From positions 248,001 to 312,000 of the forward strand of contig JACKCH010000010.1 in the NCBI GenBank assembly GCA_020634115.1: DNA of 64,000 bases, read 5' to 3'. The translations under genes were made by a program, and so were the position numbers. Origin of the DNA: Anaerolineaceae bacterium. GTDB taxonomy: Bacteria > Chloroflexota > Anaerolineae > Aggregatilineales > Phototrophicaceae. This document shows positions 1 to 10,300 of this stretch, one piece after another (within the stretch, counting starts at the first letter, position 1; each line of letters starts with the position of its first letter). The notes below the pieces were generated by a model that made no database searches, was not told where the DNA came from, and worked only from the letters and a program-made list of their open reading frames with translations.

Positions 1-104
1 GATACAGCAGGTCAGGTAGGCTGTACGCTGATGACCATTATAGAGTGAGAAGTGATTTTCCGGTTGAAACATGGGGATGAAAACCGGCATAATCTCTCAA
101 CTGC

Positions 105-134
105 TTGACATGGGTAGAGCAGTTATGCTATAGT
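105..134 (+). promoter_or_regulatory. Sigma-70-type promoter of the ArsR-like gene
   Basis: TTGACA at 105-110 and TATAGT at 129-134 are separated by 18 bases. The pair lies about 50 bases before the TTG start at 184, so the leader would be short. Read directly from sequence; activity is inferred. Confidence 0.6.
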
Positions 135-183
135 ATATGCAGATTACCCGCAAAAATGGGTTTTCCGATTAAAGGAGGGTATA

Positions 184-1290
184 TTGGCAGATCAAGATTT
201 CGTACTCGCCCCGGCTACCGTCCGGGTACGCCTGGCACTCGAACCGGCCTTCAACGCGACCACCAGCCTGATGCTGCTGGAACAAATGGAGATTCGTTCC
301 GGGTTAAGCGAGTGGGTGTTGCAAACAGCAGCGGCACTCTCACCGGAGCGCAAAAGCACCAACCGGCTGATCTTCAACACGATGGGTGAAATTGCTATCC
401 CTGATCAGGGCTGGTCGAGCTTCCCGGCGTTTGTGGATCATCTGGCATCCCAGGACGCGGTTGCGCTGCGGGACCGGGCAATAAGTTGGTGCCAGGACGC
501 GAAAATGGAGGAAAAGGGCTTCGAAACCATCGAGATGGATGCCCTGCTCGCCAGCCAATCAGCCTATGTGGGCTTCATGCAACGCCACATGGAACAGGCT
601 TACGCCAAAAAAGGCGAAGAGAGCGAGATGGAGTTTGACGCGGCGCTCTATGCCGAAGCCTATAGCTTACTCATTGACCCACCGGCTTTGCAGAAACGGA
701 TCGTCGAGCATCTGCGGGTGATGTGGAACGAAGTGCTACAACCGGACTGGGAGCGCAATCTGCCCATGCTGGAAGAATCCGCCACAGCCTTCCAGCAGTT
801 GAACTATGCCGGGCTGACGGCGCTGGAAGCCACCCGGATGATTACCGGGCGCGACCTGAGTGCCGCTTGGAGCGAGTGGCCGGATGAGATTATCTTCGTG
901 CCATCAGCGCACATCGGCCCGTATGTAATCCGCTTCGGCTGGATGGAAAACGTTGCTACCCGGCTGATGTTCGGGGCGCGGATGCCGGAAGGGGTGCGGA
1001 CGGTTTCGCCTGACCTCAGCCGTTCCGAACTGCTGGTTCGCCTGAGCGCCCTGGCCGATGATACCCGGCTGCACATGTTAGAACTGCTTACCCAGCACCA
1101 GGAACTGTGCGCTCAGGATATGATCGAGATGCTGAAACTCAGCCAGTCAGCGGCATCCCGCCACCTGCGGCAGTTGACCGCCACCGGCTACCTGTTAGAG
1201 CGGCGGCGCGAAGTCGCCAAATGTTACAGCCTGAACCCGGATCGGGTGGCCGACACCATTCAGGCGCTCAAACGGTTCTTGAAAACCTAG
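184..1290 (+). CDS. ArsR-family transcriptional regulator with long N-terminal domain
   Basis: A 368-residue DNA-binding regulator. The C-terminal 86 residues (about 283-368) form an ArsR/SmtB winged helix: helix LLVRLSALADDTRLHMLELL followed by recognition helix SQSAASRHLRQL. The usual metal-sensing ELCxCD motif is reduced to ELCAQD, so arsenic or zinc sensing through that site is unlikely. The first 280 residues are an alpha-helical domain of unknown ligand, as in the DUF5937-containing ArsR proteins (family assignment from memory). The start is TTG at 184, supported by AAAGGAGG about 8 bases upstream and by the promoter at 105-134. It is followed after 162 bases by a small gene on the same strand. 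The regulated genes are unknown. Confidence 0.82.
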   Translation: MADQDFVLAPATVRVRLALEPAFNATTSLMLLEQMEIRSGLSEWVLQTAAALSPERKSTNRLIFNTMGEIAIPDQGWSSFPAFVDHLASQDAVALRDRAISWCQDAKMEEKGFETIEMDALLASQSAYVGFMQRHMEQAYAKKGEESEMEFDAALYAEAYSLLIDPPALQKRIVEHLRVMWNEVLQPDWERNLPMLEESATAFQQLNYAGLTALEATRMITGRDLSAAWSEWPDEIIFVPSAHIGPYVIRFGWMENVATRLMFGARMPEGVRTVSPDLSRSELLVRLSALADDTRLHMLELLTQHQELCAQDMIEMLKLSQSAASRHLRQLTATGYLLERRREVAKCYSLNPDRVADTIQALKRFLKT

Positions 1291-1452
1291 CGACTTGCTG
1301 GCCGTATCTGGCCGCAATCCGTAGAGCCATTACATCTATATACCCTCTTGAACAAAGGCTAACGCTTGCCAGGCGTTGGGTCATCTTTAATGCAGCTACC
1401 GACCGGATCAGAAACTGTACACCTGACGACACAAGAGAGGACCTGGTGACGT

Positions 1453-1707
1453 ATGTTTAATCCACTGGAACATGACCTGAATAAACTGTATCGGGAAGAG
1501 AAGCTCCGTAAAGCTAACCGGCGGCGGATGGCGGAAGAAGCGCGACGGAAACCCGCAGCCTTTTCGCTGCGCCTGCACCGTCCGGCACTCAACCAGCTTG
1601 GACGCTGGTTGGTGCTTTCCGGCACGCATTTGCAGCGGCGCTATGGCGACCTGTGTGAAACCACCGCCGCGCCGCATAATCGCCCGGCGACATCCGGCAA
1701 TTTTTAA
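1453..1707 (+). CDS. Small basic protein of unknown function
   Basis: An 84-residue protein, not recognised. The N-terminal half is strongly helical and charged (EHDLNKLYREEKLRKANRRR), followed by a short hydrophobic stretch (LGRWLVLSGTHL) near residues 50-62. Similar very short proteins with a charged helix and one weak hydrophobic segment are common in Chloroflexota. Upstream AGAGAGGACCTGGTGACGT contains a plausible ribosome site. It is followed within 15 bases by a hairpin terminator, which supports a real gene end here. Confidence 0.5.
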   Translation: MFNPLEHDLNKLYREEKLRKANRRRMAEEARRKPAAFSLRLHRPALNQLGRWLVLSGTHLQRRYGDLCETTAAPHNRPATSGNF

Positions 1708-1717
1708 TCGCACGCAA

Positions 1718-1744
1718 AAACAGGGGATAGCACATCCCCTGTTT
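1718..1744. terminator. Bidirectional intrinsic terminator
   Basis: An 11-bp perfect stem, AAACAGGGGAT / ATCCCCTGTTT, with a 5-base loop (AGCAC). T-rich flanks lie on both strands, so it can serve the small plus-strand gene and the convergent phosphotransferase gene. Confidence 0.75.
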
Positions 1745-1778
1745 GTATTCTCTCCTGCATATTACCCTTAGTCGTGTA

Positions 1779-2837
1779 CTACGTATATCGTTTTGTCCCG
1801 TTATCACTGAGGGAAACCTGCTGAATCAGGCGTAGCATCTCATGTTGCATCGCGGCTGAACGACGGCCTAACACGGCTAGTTCTACACTGCGGTCTTTGC
1901 CGGAGCAGTGTCGCTCCGCCTGCGCTAAGCAGACCACCGCCCAGCGCAGATTGCCCAGGATTTCCCAGAAGTCCAGGTCAGCACGGTTGACGATGAGTTT
2001 GCTGGCGCTCTCATAAGCGGCGATGAACGGTTCGCGTTCCCCCACGCCACCCAGCGGCAGGTCGCCCCGCCCATAACGCCAGTCCCGCAGGCCCACCCAT
2101 GCCAGGTCTTCTAGCGGGTCTCCCAGGCGGCAGAATTCCCAGTCAATAATCGCCTGGAGTCCGGTTTCATCCACCACAATATTGCCGATCCGAAAATCGC
2201 CATGCAGCACAACCGGAGTCTGCGTCGTGGGTAGGTTATTCTCCGCCCAACGCAGACCGTAGCTGAATACGGGGTTATGAACACCCAGGTTAGTGATGAT
2301 TCTACGGATTTCGTGGATGGCTTCCTGCGCCGGGCTGCGGCCAACCTGCGGTTTAGGGAGGAAGTCCAGGCGGTGCTTCTGATGATCTATGGCGTGAATA
2401 CGGGCCAGTTGTTCGCCCATTTGCTCAGGTAATGCCTTACGCGCATCTGCCAGGTTCGGCAGGCTGACCACCTGCGAGCCAATGGCGATGCCCTCAATGT
2501 AGTCACTGACCAGAAACGGCGCACCCAGAATCGTAGATTCGATGCAGTACCAGCGCGGGCGGGTGACGCGAACGCCGCTGGCATGAGCCGCTCTTAGTAC
2601 CGCAAACTCCTGTTCACGCTCCAATGCCTGATCCGAATAGGTTGTAGCTCGGTCACGGCGCAGTAAGAACTGTTGCTCCTGGTCATCTACCTTGACCCCG
2701 ACTAACCAGTTATCGCGGGACGTGCCACCCGGCAGTTCTTGCAGCGTTTCGAGTTTTACTATGCCGTCGGCTACCGCTTCAAGATATTCCGTGATCCGCT
2801 GGCGAAAATCTGTATCAATATTAATTTGTTCAGACAT
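1779..2837 (-). CDS. Phosphotransferase of the APH/choline-kinase fold
   Basis: About 352 residues with an aminoglycoside-phosphotransferase (APH) kinase-like fold. The catalytic loop HGDFRIGNIVVDE (HxDxxxxN) lies near residues 216-228 of the longest frame and the metal-binding IDWEFC motif near 235-240, followed by RLGDPLEDLAW. This signature is typical of the APH family that includes the N-terminal domain of ACAD10/11-like proteins acting on hydroxyacyl-CoAs, and also of antibiotic and small-alcohol kinases; the substrate cannot be read from sequence. ATG at 2837 gives MSEQINIDT; a TTG four codons upstream is an alternative start. The gene stands alone between a terminator and the sigma-factor gene. 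Drug resistance should not be assumed. Confidence 0.8.
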   Translation of the reverse strand: MSEQINIDTDFRQRITEYLEAVADGIVKLETLQELPGGTSRDNWLVGVKVDDQEQQFLLRRDRATTYSDQALEREQEFAVLRAAHASGVRVTRPRWYCIESTILGAPFLVSDYIEGIAIGSQVVSLPNLADARKALPEQMGEQLARIHAIDHQKHRLDFLPKPQVGRSPAQEAIHEIRRIITNLGVHNPVFSYGLRWAENNLPTTQTPVVLHGDFRIGNIVVDETGLQAIIDWEFCRLGDPLEDLAWVGLRDWRYGRGDLPLGGVGEREPFIAAYESASKLIVNRADLDFWEILGNLRWAVVCLAQAERHCSGKDRSVELAVLGRRSAAMQHEMLRLIQQVSLSDNGTKRYT

Positions 2838-2943
2838 AACAGGCCGCAAACCGTTCTCTCGTAGTAATGCCTAGTATTGTAGTCGAATTCACGAATCTGT
2901 ACATTGGATTGGAGAGGCAACCTACTCTCAGATAAAGGCTGGT

Positions 2944-3597
2944 TCAATTCTCAAACAGACCGAGCATATAGTCGGTGGAAAGCCCTTGCGATTCCAGGTG
3001 TGAGCGGAGTTTGCGTCGGGCGTCATGAATGAGCTTGTAGAGCGCGTTCCGGTTGGTACCCATCTGGTCGGCTAGAATTTCCAGCGGCACCCCTTGGAGC
3101 GCCACCGCCATGAGCGCCTGTCGCTGGCGTTCGGTGAGCGCCTCTTCAAAAGCGCTGCTGATTTTACGCATCACGTCAGCCCGTTCCACCGAATCCTCCG
3201 GGCCAGTAGGCATCTGGCTACCTACCGCGCCACTGGAAAACGGCTGGATTTCCCCGTCGGCTGTCAGGGTATCCAGGCTGAAGTCCTTGTAACGGGCGCG
3301 GCGCAGATCACTGATGGCGACACGCACGGCGATTTTAGTCGCCCAGGTGGTAAAACGGCTGTCTCCTCGGAAGCTATCAAGGTTTTCCATCACGCGCAAG
3401 GTGGCATCTTGAGCCAGGTCTTCCGCCATCTGCTGGATTTCCGGGTGAGCGAGGTCGGCCAGATCACTGCGCTCGCGGCTCAGGTAGTAAAAAATGCCGC
3501 GCTGGAGACGTTCCCGCAGGTCTGTCAATGCGCTTTCCTGGTGCTGAGGCGTGCCGGTGAGATCGGTCAACCATTGTTCGTTCGTTCGTTCCGTCAT
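2944..3597 (-). CDS. RNA polymerase sigma factor, sigma-70 family (ECF-like)
   Basis: A 217-residue two-domain sigma factor. Region 2 spans about residues 25-103, with a well-preserved region 2.3/2.4 (SFRGDSRFTTWATKIAVRVA). Region 4 spans about 145-203, with a helix-turn-helix (LEILADQMGTNRNALYKLIH). The two are joined by a 45-residue linker. It lacks region 3 and the large region 1, as expected of ECF sigma factors. No anti-sigma gene or zinc-finger gene lies next to it; the neighbours are the phosphotransferase gene downstream and the GNAT gene upstream. The start ATG gives MTERTNEQW. The regulon is unknown. Confidence 0.88.
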   Translation of the reverse strand: MTERTNEQWLTDLTGTPQHQESALTDLRERLQRGIFYYLSRERSDLADLAHPEIQQMAEDLAQDATLRVMENLDSFRGDSRFTTWATKIAVRVAISDLRRARYKDFSLDTLTADGEIQPFSSGAVGSQMPTGPEDSVERADVMRKISSAFEEALTERQRQALMAVALQGVPLEILADQMGTNRNALYKLIHDARRKLRSHLESQGLSTDYMLGLFEN

Positions 3598-3761
3598 CGG
3601 GTCTCTGGCAATATCTCATTATCGGGTTGCGATGGTACTATGGAAAGTATAGCCGCACGCCGGGCAAATGTAAAACCAGGGTGCAGCAAAAGAGGATTAT
3701 TTTAGGTAATTATTGTGGGAAGAGAAAATAACAACCAGTAACCGCCGGGCAACGCCGGGGG

Positions 3762-4667
3762 CTAAAAATAGAGAAACATTTCAATCCGGCGGAAGGCTTC
3801 CACGTATCCGATTTTCTGGAATACCGGCCAGCGCAGGTCAAAGGCCGGGATATTTTCGTATTTGGTATCCTGCATTGGGTGGCGAGAATGCATATTGTAG
3901 AGCAACGCCAAAGCCATCCGATCACGTAAGTGGGATGGGGTGTGCAGAACTAGGAAAGAGAGTTGGAAGGCCGTACACTGGTATACGATCCAGCCTGATT
4001 CACCGGTAGGCAGTGTGACCCGAAGGCCATTCAGGTTGCCCGCTTTGAGGATAGAGATGCTTTCGTCCAGCCAGGATGCGCCTTCGCTGCGGTTATCCAG
4101 GCAGTTCTGAATATCAGCAGCACTCAGGTTTGTAACCACAGCATCCGGTTCCGGGTTGTCGAATGGAATCGTGCCAGGCGGTCTGCGCACCACTAGCAGA
4201 TCACGAGAATCGTGGAAGCCGCATTTATGAAACATGCGGTAAGCGGGGGTATTGCCGCGAATCACTTCCAGTTGAACCAACCGGCACCTGTGTTGGCGAG
4301 CCGCATCCAGCATGGTGGTCATCATAAACATACCCAGATTTTTCCCACGCCGTTCCGGGATTACACCCAGGCGTGTAATCCATGCCCGGTCATCTCGAAT
4401 ACCGAGCATCCCCAGCCCCGCCATCTGGCCTTCCTGGTTATAAACTACCACCGATGCGTCCAGGTCTACGCTGAAGTTGGTAACGTATTCTTCCATCTTC
4501 TTGGCGTTCATGGGCATTGGCACGATGTAATCCAGGCGGGTCTGGTTGTAGATATCCGCCAGTTCTTTGTAGTTGAATTCGCTGGTAGGCCGGGCGGTAT
4601 GTGTTGGTTTATATCCATTGGTTGCCCGATCGGTTGTAACCTGTGTATCCTTCTTCTCCCCGATCAA
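3762..4667 (-). CDS. GNAT-family N-acetyltransferase
   Basis: A 301-residue protein with a GNAT acetyltransferase domain at about residues 30-160. Acetyl-CoA pyrophosphate-binding motif A is visible as LGVIPERRGKNLGMFMM (100-116), and the typical PAYRMFHKCGF segment follows at 141-151. The C-terminal 130 residues resemble a second, degenerate GNAT-like lobe, so this may be a tandem GNAT protein. The acceptor substrate is unknown. The TTG start at 4667 is well supported by AAGGAGG eight bases upstream. Confidence 0.82.
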   Translation of the reverse strand: MIGEKKDTQVTTDRATNGYKPTHTARPTSEFNYKELADIYNQTRLDYIVPMPMNAKKMEEYVTNFSVDLDASVVVYNQEGQMAGLGMLGIRDDRAWITRLGVIPERRGKNLGMFMMTTMLDAARQHRCRLVQLEVIRGNTPAYRMFHKCGFHDSRDLLVVRRPPGTIPFDNPEPDAVVTNLSAADIQNCLDNRSEGASWLDESISILKAGNLNGLRVTLPTGESGWIVYQCTAFQLSFLVLHTPSHLRDRMALALLYNMHSRHPMQDTKYENIPAFDLRWPVFQKIGYVEAFRRIEMFLYF

Positions 4668-4836
4668 ACCAACCTCCTTCTTGCAGGTGAATCCTTAACG
4701 AATATCGTTGAAAATTGGGTCTTACCAAATGCACAGCGAAACAATGCAGGATAGTACAGGGTTTCCGGCGGACAGCCGAAAAGGCGTCCCAGCGAACGAA
4801 GCCCCCACCAGGCTGGATGAGCCAGAACCGGCAGGG

Positions 4837-5220
4837 CTATTCCGGGCGGGCTTTCACCTTATCCAGGAAATCCCCAACTTGTTTAGCGAAATTACGCGTA
4901 TCAATCGGTTTGGTGATAACCCCATCACATTGATAGGCCTGTGCCATCTCCTGAGCCTTCTCTTCCGGCCAGGCGGTAAAAGCGATTACAACCGTCTGTT
5001 TAAGGCTGGGCTGCTGACGCAGGATGGCGACAATTGTCTGCCCGTCAATGTCCGGCAGACCCAGGTCAACCAGCACCAGGTCAGGCGTTGTATTCAGCAT
5101 CGTCGTCATGCCTGTTTCGCCGTCTTCTGCGATGGTCACTTCGTAACCAGCATGGCGCAGAAGCTTAGCCGCCATCCGCGCGTTTTGCTCATTGTCTTCG
5201 ATAATCAGTATCTGACTCAC
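4837..5220 (-). CDS. Stand-alone response-regulator receiver protein
   Basis: A 127-residue single REC domain without an output domain. The acidic pair E8-D9, phosphoacceptor D52 (LVLVDLGLPDIDG), T82 and K104 (ITKPID) are all present, so it should be phosphorylatable. It is the last gene of the minus-strand signalling block, 48 bases after the PLP-enzyme/REC/REC gene and downstream of the giant histidine kinase. It is therefore a likely phosphoryl acceptor or shuttle for that kinase. DivK-like single-domain regulators are the closest functional analogy. Confidence 0.9.
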   Translation of the reverse strand: MSQILIIEDNEQNARMAAKLLRHAGYEVTIAEDGETGMTTMLNTTPDLVLVDLGLPDIDGQTIVAILRQQPSLKQTVVIAFTAWPEEKAQEMAQAYQCDGVITKPIDTRNFAKQVGDFLDKVKARPE

Positions 5221-5268
5221 AGTTTCACTTCCATGACTAAAGACAGGCTAACAGCGGTAACAAAATGT

Positions 5269-7368
5269 CTACTTCAAGGCGTTATGGATCATATCGAGAA
5301 ATTGCTGCTTATCCCATGTCGCTTTGGTAATGATAGATAGAATCTGGTTTGCCAGCCGGTCACGCTCCTGCTGGTTCAGGTCTTTGGCGGAAAGTACAAT
5401 CACCGGGATGTCCCGCAGATTGGCGTCACCGCGAATAGCTTCCAGCACGGAGAACCCGTCCATCTCCGGCAGCATCAGGTCGAGCAGCACCAGCGCCGGA
5501 CGATACTCGTAAACGGCCTTCAAACCATCACGCCCGTCCTGAGCTTCGATAACACGATAATGACCGCCGATTTCCAGCAACCGCCGCGCTAATCGCCGAT
5601 CCTGGGGATTATCCTCAATAATCACGATCGTTTCCAGTGGTTGGGCTGGTTCTTCAGTCTGATCTGCTGAAACCATTCGGATAGCCGGGCCTGCCGCCGG
5701 GGGAACAGGGGAATGCCCCAGGGTTTCTGCGACATGCTCCACCAGCCGCCGGGTTTCAAATCCCCCCTTAGCCCAAACCGATTCGCTGTAATTGTCCAGC
5801 AATCTGGTCTCCGCCTGGGAGAGGTTTTTGGCAGAAACCACTGTCACCGGGATACGTGCGGTTTCCGGGCTGCTTTTGAGTTTTTCTAGCAGGGTGAAAC
5901 CATCCATTTCCGGCATCGTCAGGTCGGCGATAATCAGGTCGGGGCGGTGTTCCCACACCTGGCGCAGGGCTTCTTTGCCGCCCGCCGCCTCGTGAATCCG
6001 GTAGCGTTTGTAACGCTGCAACAGCCGGCGAATCAAGCGGCGGTCATCCGGGTTATCGTCCACAAGAAGAATCGAGGTAGCTTGTTCATCCAGACGACGG
6101 ATCGCCGCGTCCAGCCCTTCTTCTTGAGCTTCCCCTAATGTGTTGAGTTCCAGGTCAAGCACCAACTGGTCGCCGAGGATATGGCTCTCCACCGGGAAGG
6201 TGTGGCCGGAACAGTTGACGACCACGACTTCATCCTGGCGGATGGTGCCATCGGCCAGCATCTGCTCCAACCCGGCAAAAGCGACGGCGGTTGCTGGTTC
6301 AACCGAAAAGCCACCTTGTCGCGCCAGATTCCGCATGCTTTCAAACGTTATGCCGTCTTCTACCGCGACAAACGCACCACCATTGCGTTGCACCGCGTCG
6401 CGCAGCAGGACGTAAGCGTAGCCGGGGTCGCCGGTTGCCAGTACGGTAATCAGCGTTTTGGGCACAACCGGGTCGGCCTGGGGCTGGTCAGCGTGGAATG
6501 CTTTGACCATCGGAGCGCAACCTGCCACCTGGACAATGCCCATCTTCGGTATGCGGTCAATCAGCCCCATCTGGTAAAGTTCGTTGAAGCCTTTCCAGAC
6601 ACCCAACGGCCCAATCCCACCACTCACCGCCTGGATGTACCAGTCTGGAGCCTGCCATGTGCCGGGTTTATCAGGATGCAACCGCAGCCCTAATTGCTCG
6701 GCGATTTCATACGCCAGGGTTTTCATACTCTCCTTGCCGGGAATCGCCTTCGCGCCCCGGTCAAAGTGAATATTTTTACGCCGGGCGAACTCTGCCGCGA
6801 CATGCTTGGTCTCATCATACGTGCCGGAAACCCGCACCACTTCCGCCCCGTACAGGGCGGCCTCGCGCAGTTTGTCGCCAATCGCCAGACTGGTCAGGAA
6901 CAACCAGAGTTTAATCCCAGCACGGGCGCAGTAGGCGGCATAGGCGACCCCGGCATTCCCGGTGGATGCCAACACACACTCGGTTATCCCGGCGCGGTGC
7001 ATGGCCTGCACCGAAAGAGCGGCCTGCCGGTCTTTAAAGGAACTGGTCGCCCCCTGGCGCTCATCTTTGATGTAGATATGGTGGTGGTCGTAAGCCCGTT
7101 CATAGTGTTTCATGCGGATGAGCGAGGTGAAGCCCTCACCCATTTTCAGGTCTTCGTCCGGGGCAGCTAGCGGCATCAGTTCAGCATAACGCCACATCGA
7201 ATGTTCACGCGATGTCAGGGAGGCGGGCCATAAACCCGCCACCGCTGCATAGTCATAACGCGCATCCAGCCAACTTGATCCGCAGTAAGGGCAGGTTGTC
7301 TGCCCGATGTCAGCGGGTACTGCTTGCTGACATTCCAGGCAGACAACCTCCGTAAAAAGTTCGGACAT
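5269..7368 (-). CDS. Threonine-synthase-like PLP enzyme fused to two receiver domains
   Basis: A 699-residue fusion. Residues 1-30 hold a zinc-ribbon-like CxxC...CxxC (C10, C13, C26, C29). Residues about 35-420 are a fold-type II PLP enzyme of the threonine synthase family: the Schiff-base lysine is K112 in SSFKDRQA, the cofactor-phosphate loop is STGNAG (135-140), and QAVSGGIGPLG lies at about 247-256. Two REC domains follow: 432-550 (D482, K534) and 580-699 (D630, K682), each with the acidic pocket. Threonine synthase normally converts O-phosphohomoserine to threonine and has no REC domains. Only two bases separate it from the kinase gene, implying co-expression. The enzyme may be regulated by, or may scaffold, phosphorelay signalling; substrate unproven. 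Confidence 0.85.
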   Translation of the reverse strand: MSELFTEVVCLECQQAVPADIGQTTCPYCGSSWLDARYDYAAVAGLWPASLTSREHSMWRYAELMPLAAPDEDLKMGEGFTSLIRMKHYERAYDHHHIYIKDERQGATSSFKDRQAALSVQAMHRAGITECVLASTGNAGVAYAAYCARAGIKLWLFLTSLAIGDKLREAALYGAEVVRVSGTYDETKHVAAEFARRKNIHFDRGAKAIPGKESMKTLAYEIAEQLGLRLHPDKPGTWQAPDWYIQAVSGGIGPLGVWKGFNELYQMGLIDRIPKMGIVQVAGCAPMVKAFHADQPQADPVVPKTLITVLATGDPGYAYVLLRDAVQRNGGAFVAVEDGITFESMRNLARQGGFSVEPATAVAFAGLEQMLADGTIRQDEVVVVNCSGHTFPVESHILGDQLVLDLELNTLGEAQEEGLDAAIRRLDEQATSILLVDDNPDDRRLIRRLLQRYKRYRIHEAAGGKEALRQVWEHRPDLIIADLTMPEMDGFTLLEKLKSSPETARIPVTVVSAKNLSQAETRLLDNYSESVWAKGGFETRRLVEHVAETLGHSPVPPAAGPAIRMVSADQTEEPAQPLETIVIIEDNPQDRRLARRLLEIGGHYRVIEAQDGRDGLKAVYEYRPALVLLDLMLPEMDGFSVLEAIRGDANLRDIPVIVLSAKDLNQQERDRLANQILSIITKATWDKQQFLDMIHNALK

Positions 7369-7370
7369 AC

Positions 7371-10300
7371 TTACTTAGCCTCTAGTGTGCGTGACTCTTC
7401 CGTCACGTACACCGGCAGTGTGAACCAGAAAGATGATCCTTTGCCGAGTTCACTTTCGACATAAATCTCACCTTCGTGCATTTGGATCAGGTGGCGGGTG
7501 ATGTTCAGTCCCAGCCCCGTCCCGCCAGCGCGACGGGTGGATGAACCGTCCACCTGCTCGAACCGCTGGAAAATCACCGACAGGTCTTCGGGTGACATAC
7601 CAATCCCGGTATCCGTGACCTTGACGAAAGCGGTATGCTCATCTTCCAGGCCATAGCTCACGATGATCTCACCATGTTCGGTGAATTTCGCGGCATTGCT
7701 CAACAGATTGAGGATGATTTGCCGGATACGAACCGCGTCGCCATACACAGGCGGCATATCAGGCATATCAATCGCGTGGATAATAACCGGTTTGTCTTTA
7801 GTCAGAATCTGGCTGGTTTGAAGCACATCCGCCACAATGTCAGCCAGATGCGATGGCCGTCGTTCCAACTTCATCTGCCCGGCCTCGATCTTCGCCAGGT
7901 CAAGGATTTCGTTAATCATGGTGAGCAGGTGCCGCCCGCCATTGTGGATGGCTTCCACATCTTCAATCGCGTCTTCGCTCAGATCGCCGTCAATGCCGTC
8001 AAGCAGCACTTCCGAATACCCGATAATCGAATTCAGCGGCGTCCGCAGTTCATGGCTCATGTTTGCCAGGAACTGGGATTTCAGGCGGTCAACCTCACGT
8101 AACCGTTCCGCCGTTTCAATCTGGCGTTGGTAAGCGCGGGCATTTTGCACCGCCACCGCGATTTGGTTGGCTAAGGCAGTCTGGATATGCACATCTTCCA
8201 ATGTAAACCGGTTCGCCTGCTTCGATTGCACGTCCAGCACACCGACCAGCCTATCACCGACGACCATCGGGACGGCCAGCTCTGACCGGGTTTCCGGCAG
8301 CAGCGGGTTGGGGAAGTGTACCTCGCTTTGCGTAATGTCGTTGACCGTTACGCCTTCCCGTGAGCGAGCAGCGGTGGCAACCAGACTGGCTTCGTGGTTC
8401 AGTGGGATACTATGACCGCGCTCTTTCATCATGCGACCCGGCTCACCAGCTCCGGCGGAGAGTACCAGTCTATCCTGCTCTTCATTCAGCAAGTATACAT
8501 GCGCGTGGTAGAGATCAAAGTTCTGTTTGGTCAAATCCACTACGGATTGGAGCAGCATATCGGTATCCAGGATAGTCGCAGCAGCGGCGCTTACGTTCGC
8601 TACCGTTTCCATTTCGAGCGCGCGTTTTTGAGTTTGCGCGGTCAGCAGCATACGCTCAGTTGCTACTCCTGCCTGTTCAGCAACAGACCGTAGAATACGC
8701 TGGTCACGGTTAGAGAACTGATAAGGCTGATCTGTCGTGATTGAAATCGTGCCAAGGTTGTTTTCGCCAGCAACCAGCGGCATATACATCAAACCAACCA
8801 TGCCGAAGCCACTCAGAGCGGCGCGTGCAGTCTCGTCAATCCGCTCATCAGAAAGGATGTCATCCGACCAAAATATCTCATCACTGCCGGGGGTGGAAGC
8901 AAATGAGAAATCATCAACATTGACGACCAACCCAACAGTAGACATATTCCCATCCCGATCCCAGTCCGCGACAACGGTACTCTGCGTCGGGTTGCGGAAA
9001 TCGTCGTTGAGCGTGATGGAAACCCGGTTGACCTGGGGCGGAACGGCATTTTCCGCAATCGCGGTCACGATACCCTGCTCATCCTGGACTTCGTTGATAA
9101 GAGCGCTTACGCGGTAGAGAACTTCTGCTTCCTCGCGGGCTTGGCGTGTTTCTTCCGCCGACCGAACCGCATCCACCGCCGAGGTTGCCTGACTGAGAAC
9201 GGCATTGAAAATTCGTTGTTCACTCTCTGTGAAGTGATGGGGCTGATCCCAATTGAACACATACAGCCCAACCCAGCGCCCCTGGGTGTAAAGCGGGAGT
9301 GTAGCACGGCTGCGGGCGTTAAACGCTGTGAAAACCCGTTCGCGGGTGACTTCGTCCACCCGATCATCGGTCAGTACGTCACTCACCAATAGTGGGTTGA
9401 CCGGGTCTTTCATCCACATACGTGCAAACGGAAACTCCGGCAAATAAAGGCGCATCCCTGTTTGCGGGCCGGGAGCCGAGGGATCAGGTCGCCAGGTCGC
9501 CGCGAATTCCGCATAAACCGGTGTATTGTCCGGGTCAGTCTCGACAAAGATCAACCAGCTATCGGTCACATTCAATGTCCGGCCATAAGTCAACACAGCT
9601 TCTAGCAGGTCAGCCGGGGTACGGGTGTCGGATAACCTGCGTGAGATCGCATAGAGCGTTTGCCGCTCTTCTTCAGCCAACCGACGTTCGGTAATGTCTT
9701 GCTGTGAAGCCAGGAAGTGGGTAATTTCCCCGCCAGCATCCACAACCGGCGTGATAGAAATGTTCGCCCAGTAGTAGCTGCCATCCTTACGCTTATTGAC
9801 AATTTCGTCAAGCCATTCCTGACCGGAGAGAATCGTTTGCCACATTTTCTTGTATTTCTCTTGCGATGTTTCACCTGATTGCAGCAGGCGCGGATTGCCG
9901 CCAATCGCCTCTTCGGGTGTATACCCCGTAACCCGGGAGAATGCCGGATTGACATACTCAATGGTGCCATTTGTATCGGTAATCACCACCACATTCGGGC
10001 TCTGTTCTACGGCACGAGTCAATTTGCGCAGGTTTTCTTCCTGCTCAACGCGGTGGGTAATGTCAGTACGGATAGCAATATACTGGATAGGCTTCCCTTG
10101 CTCGTTGAGGAATGGCACGATTGTGGTATCTACCCAGTAGTAGTTGCCATCTTTGGTTTTATTTCTGAACTCACCTTTCCACACACCGCCGTTCGCCAGC
10201 GTGCCCCACAGGTTACGGATAAACTCTTTTGAATGATAGCCAGAGTTGATAATCCGGTGATCCTGACCGATGAGTTCCTCACGCGAGTATTTCGAGATTT

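Noticed and set aside
1779..2837. Aminoglycoside resistance gene
   Set aside because: The kinase-fold motifs are shared with many non-resistance phosphotransferases and nothing in the sequence or context points to a drug substrate.
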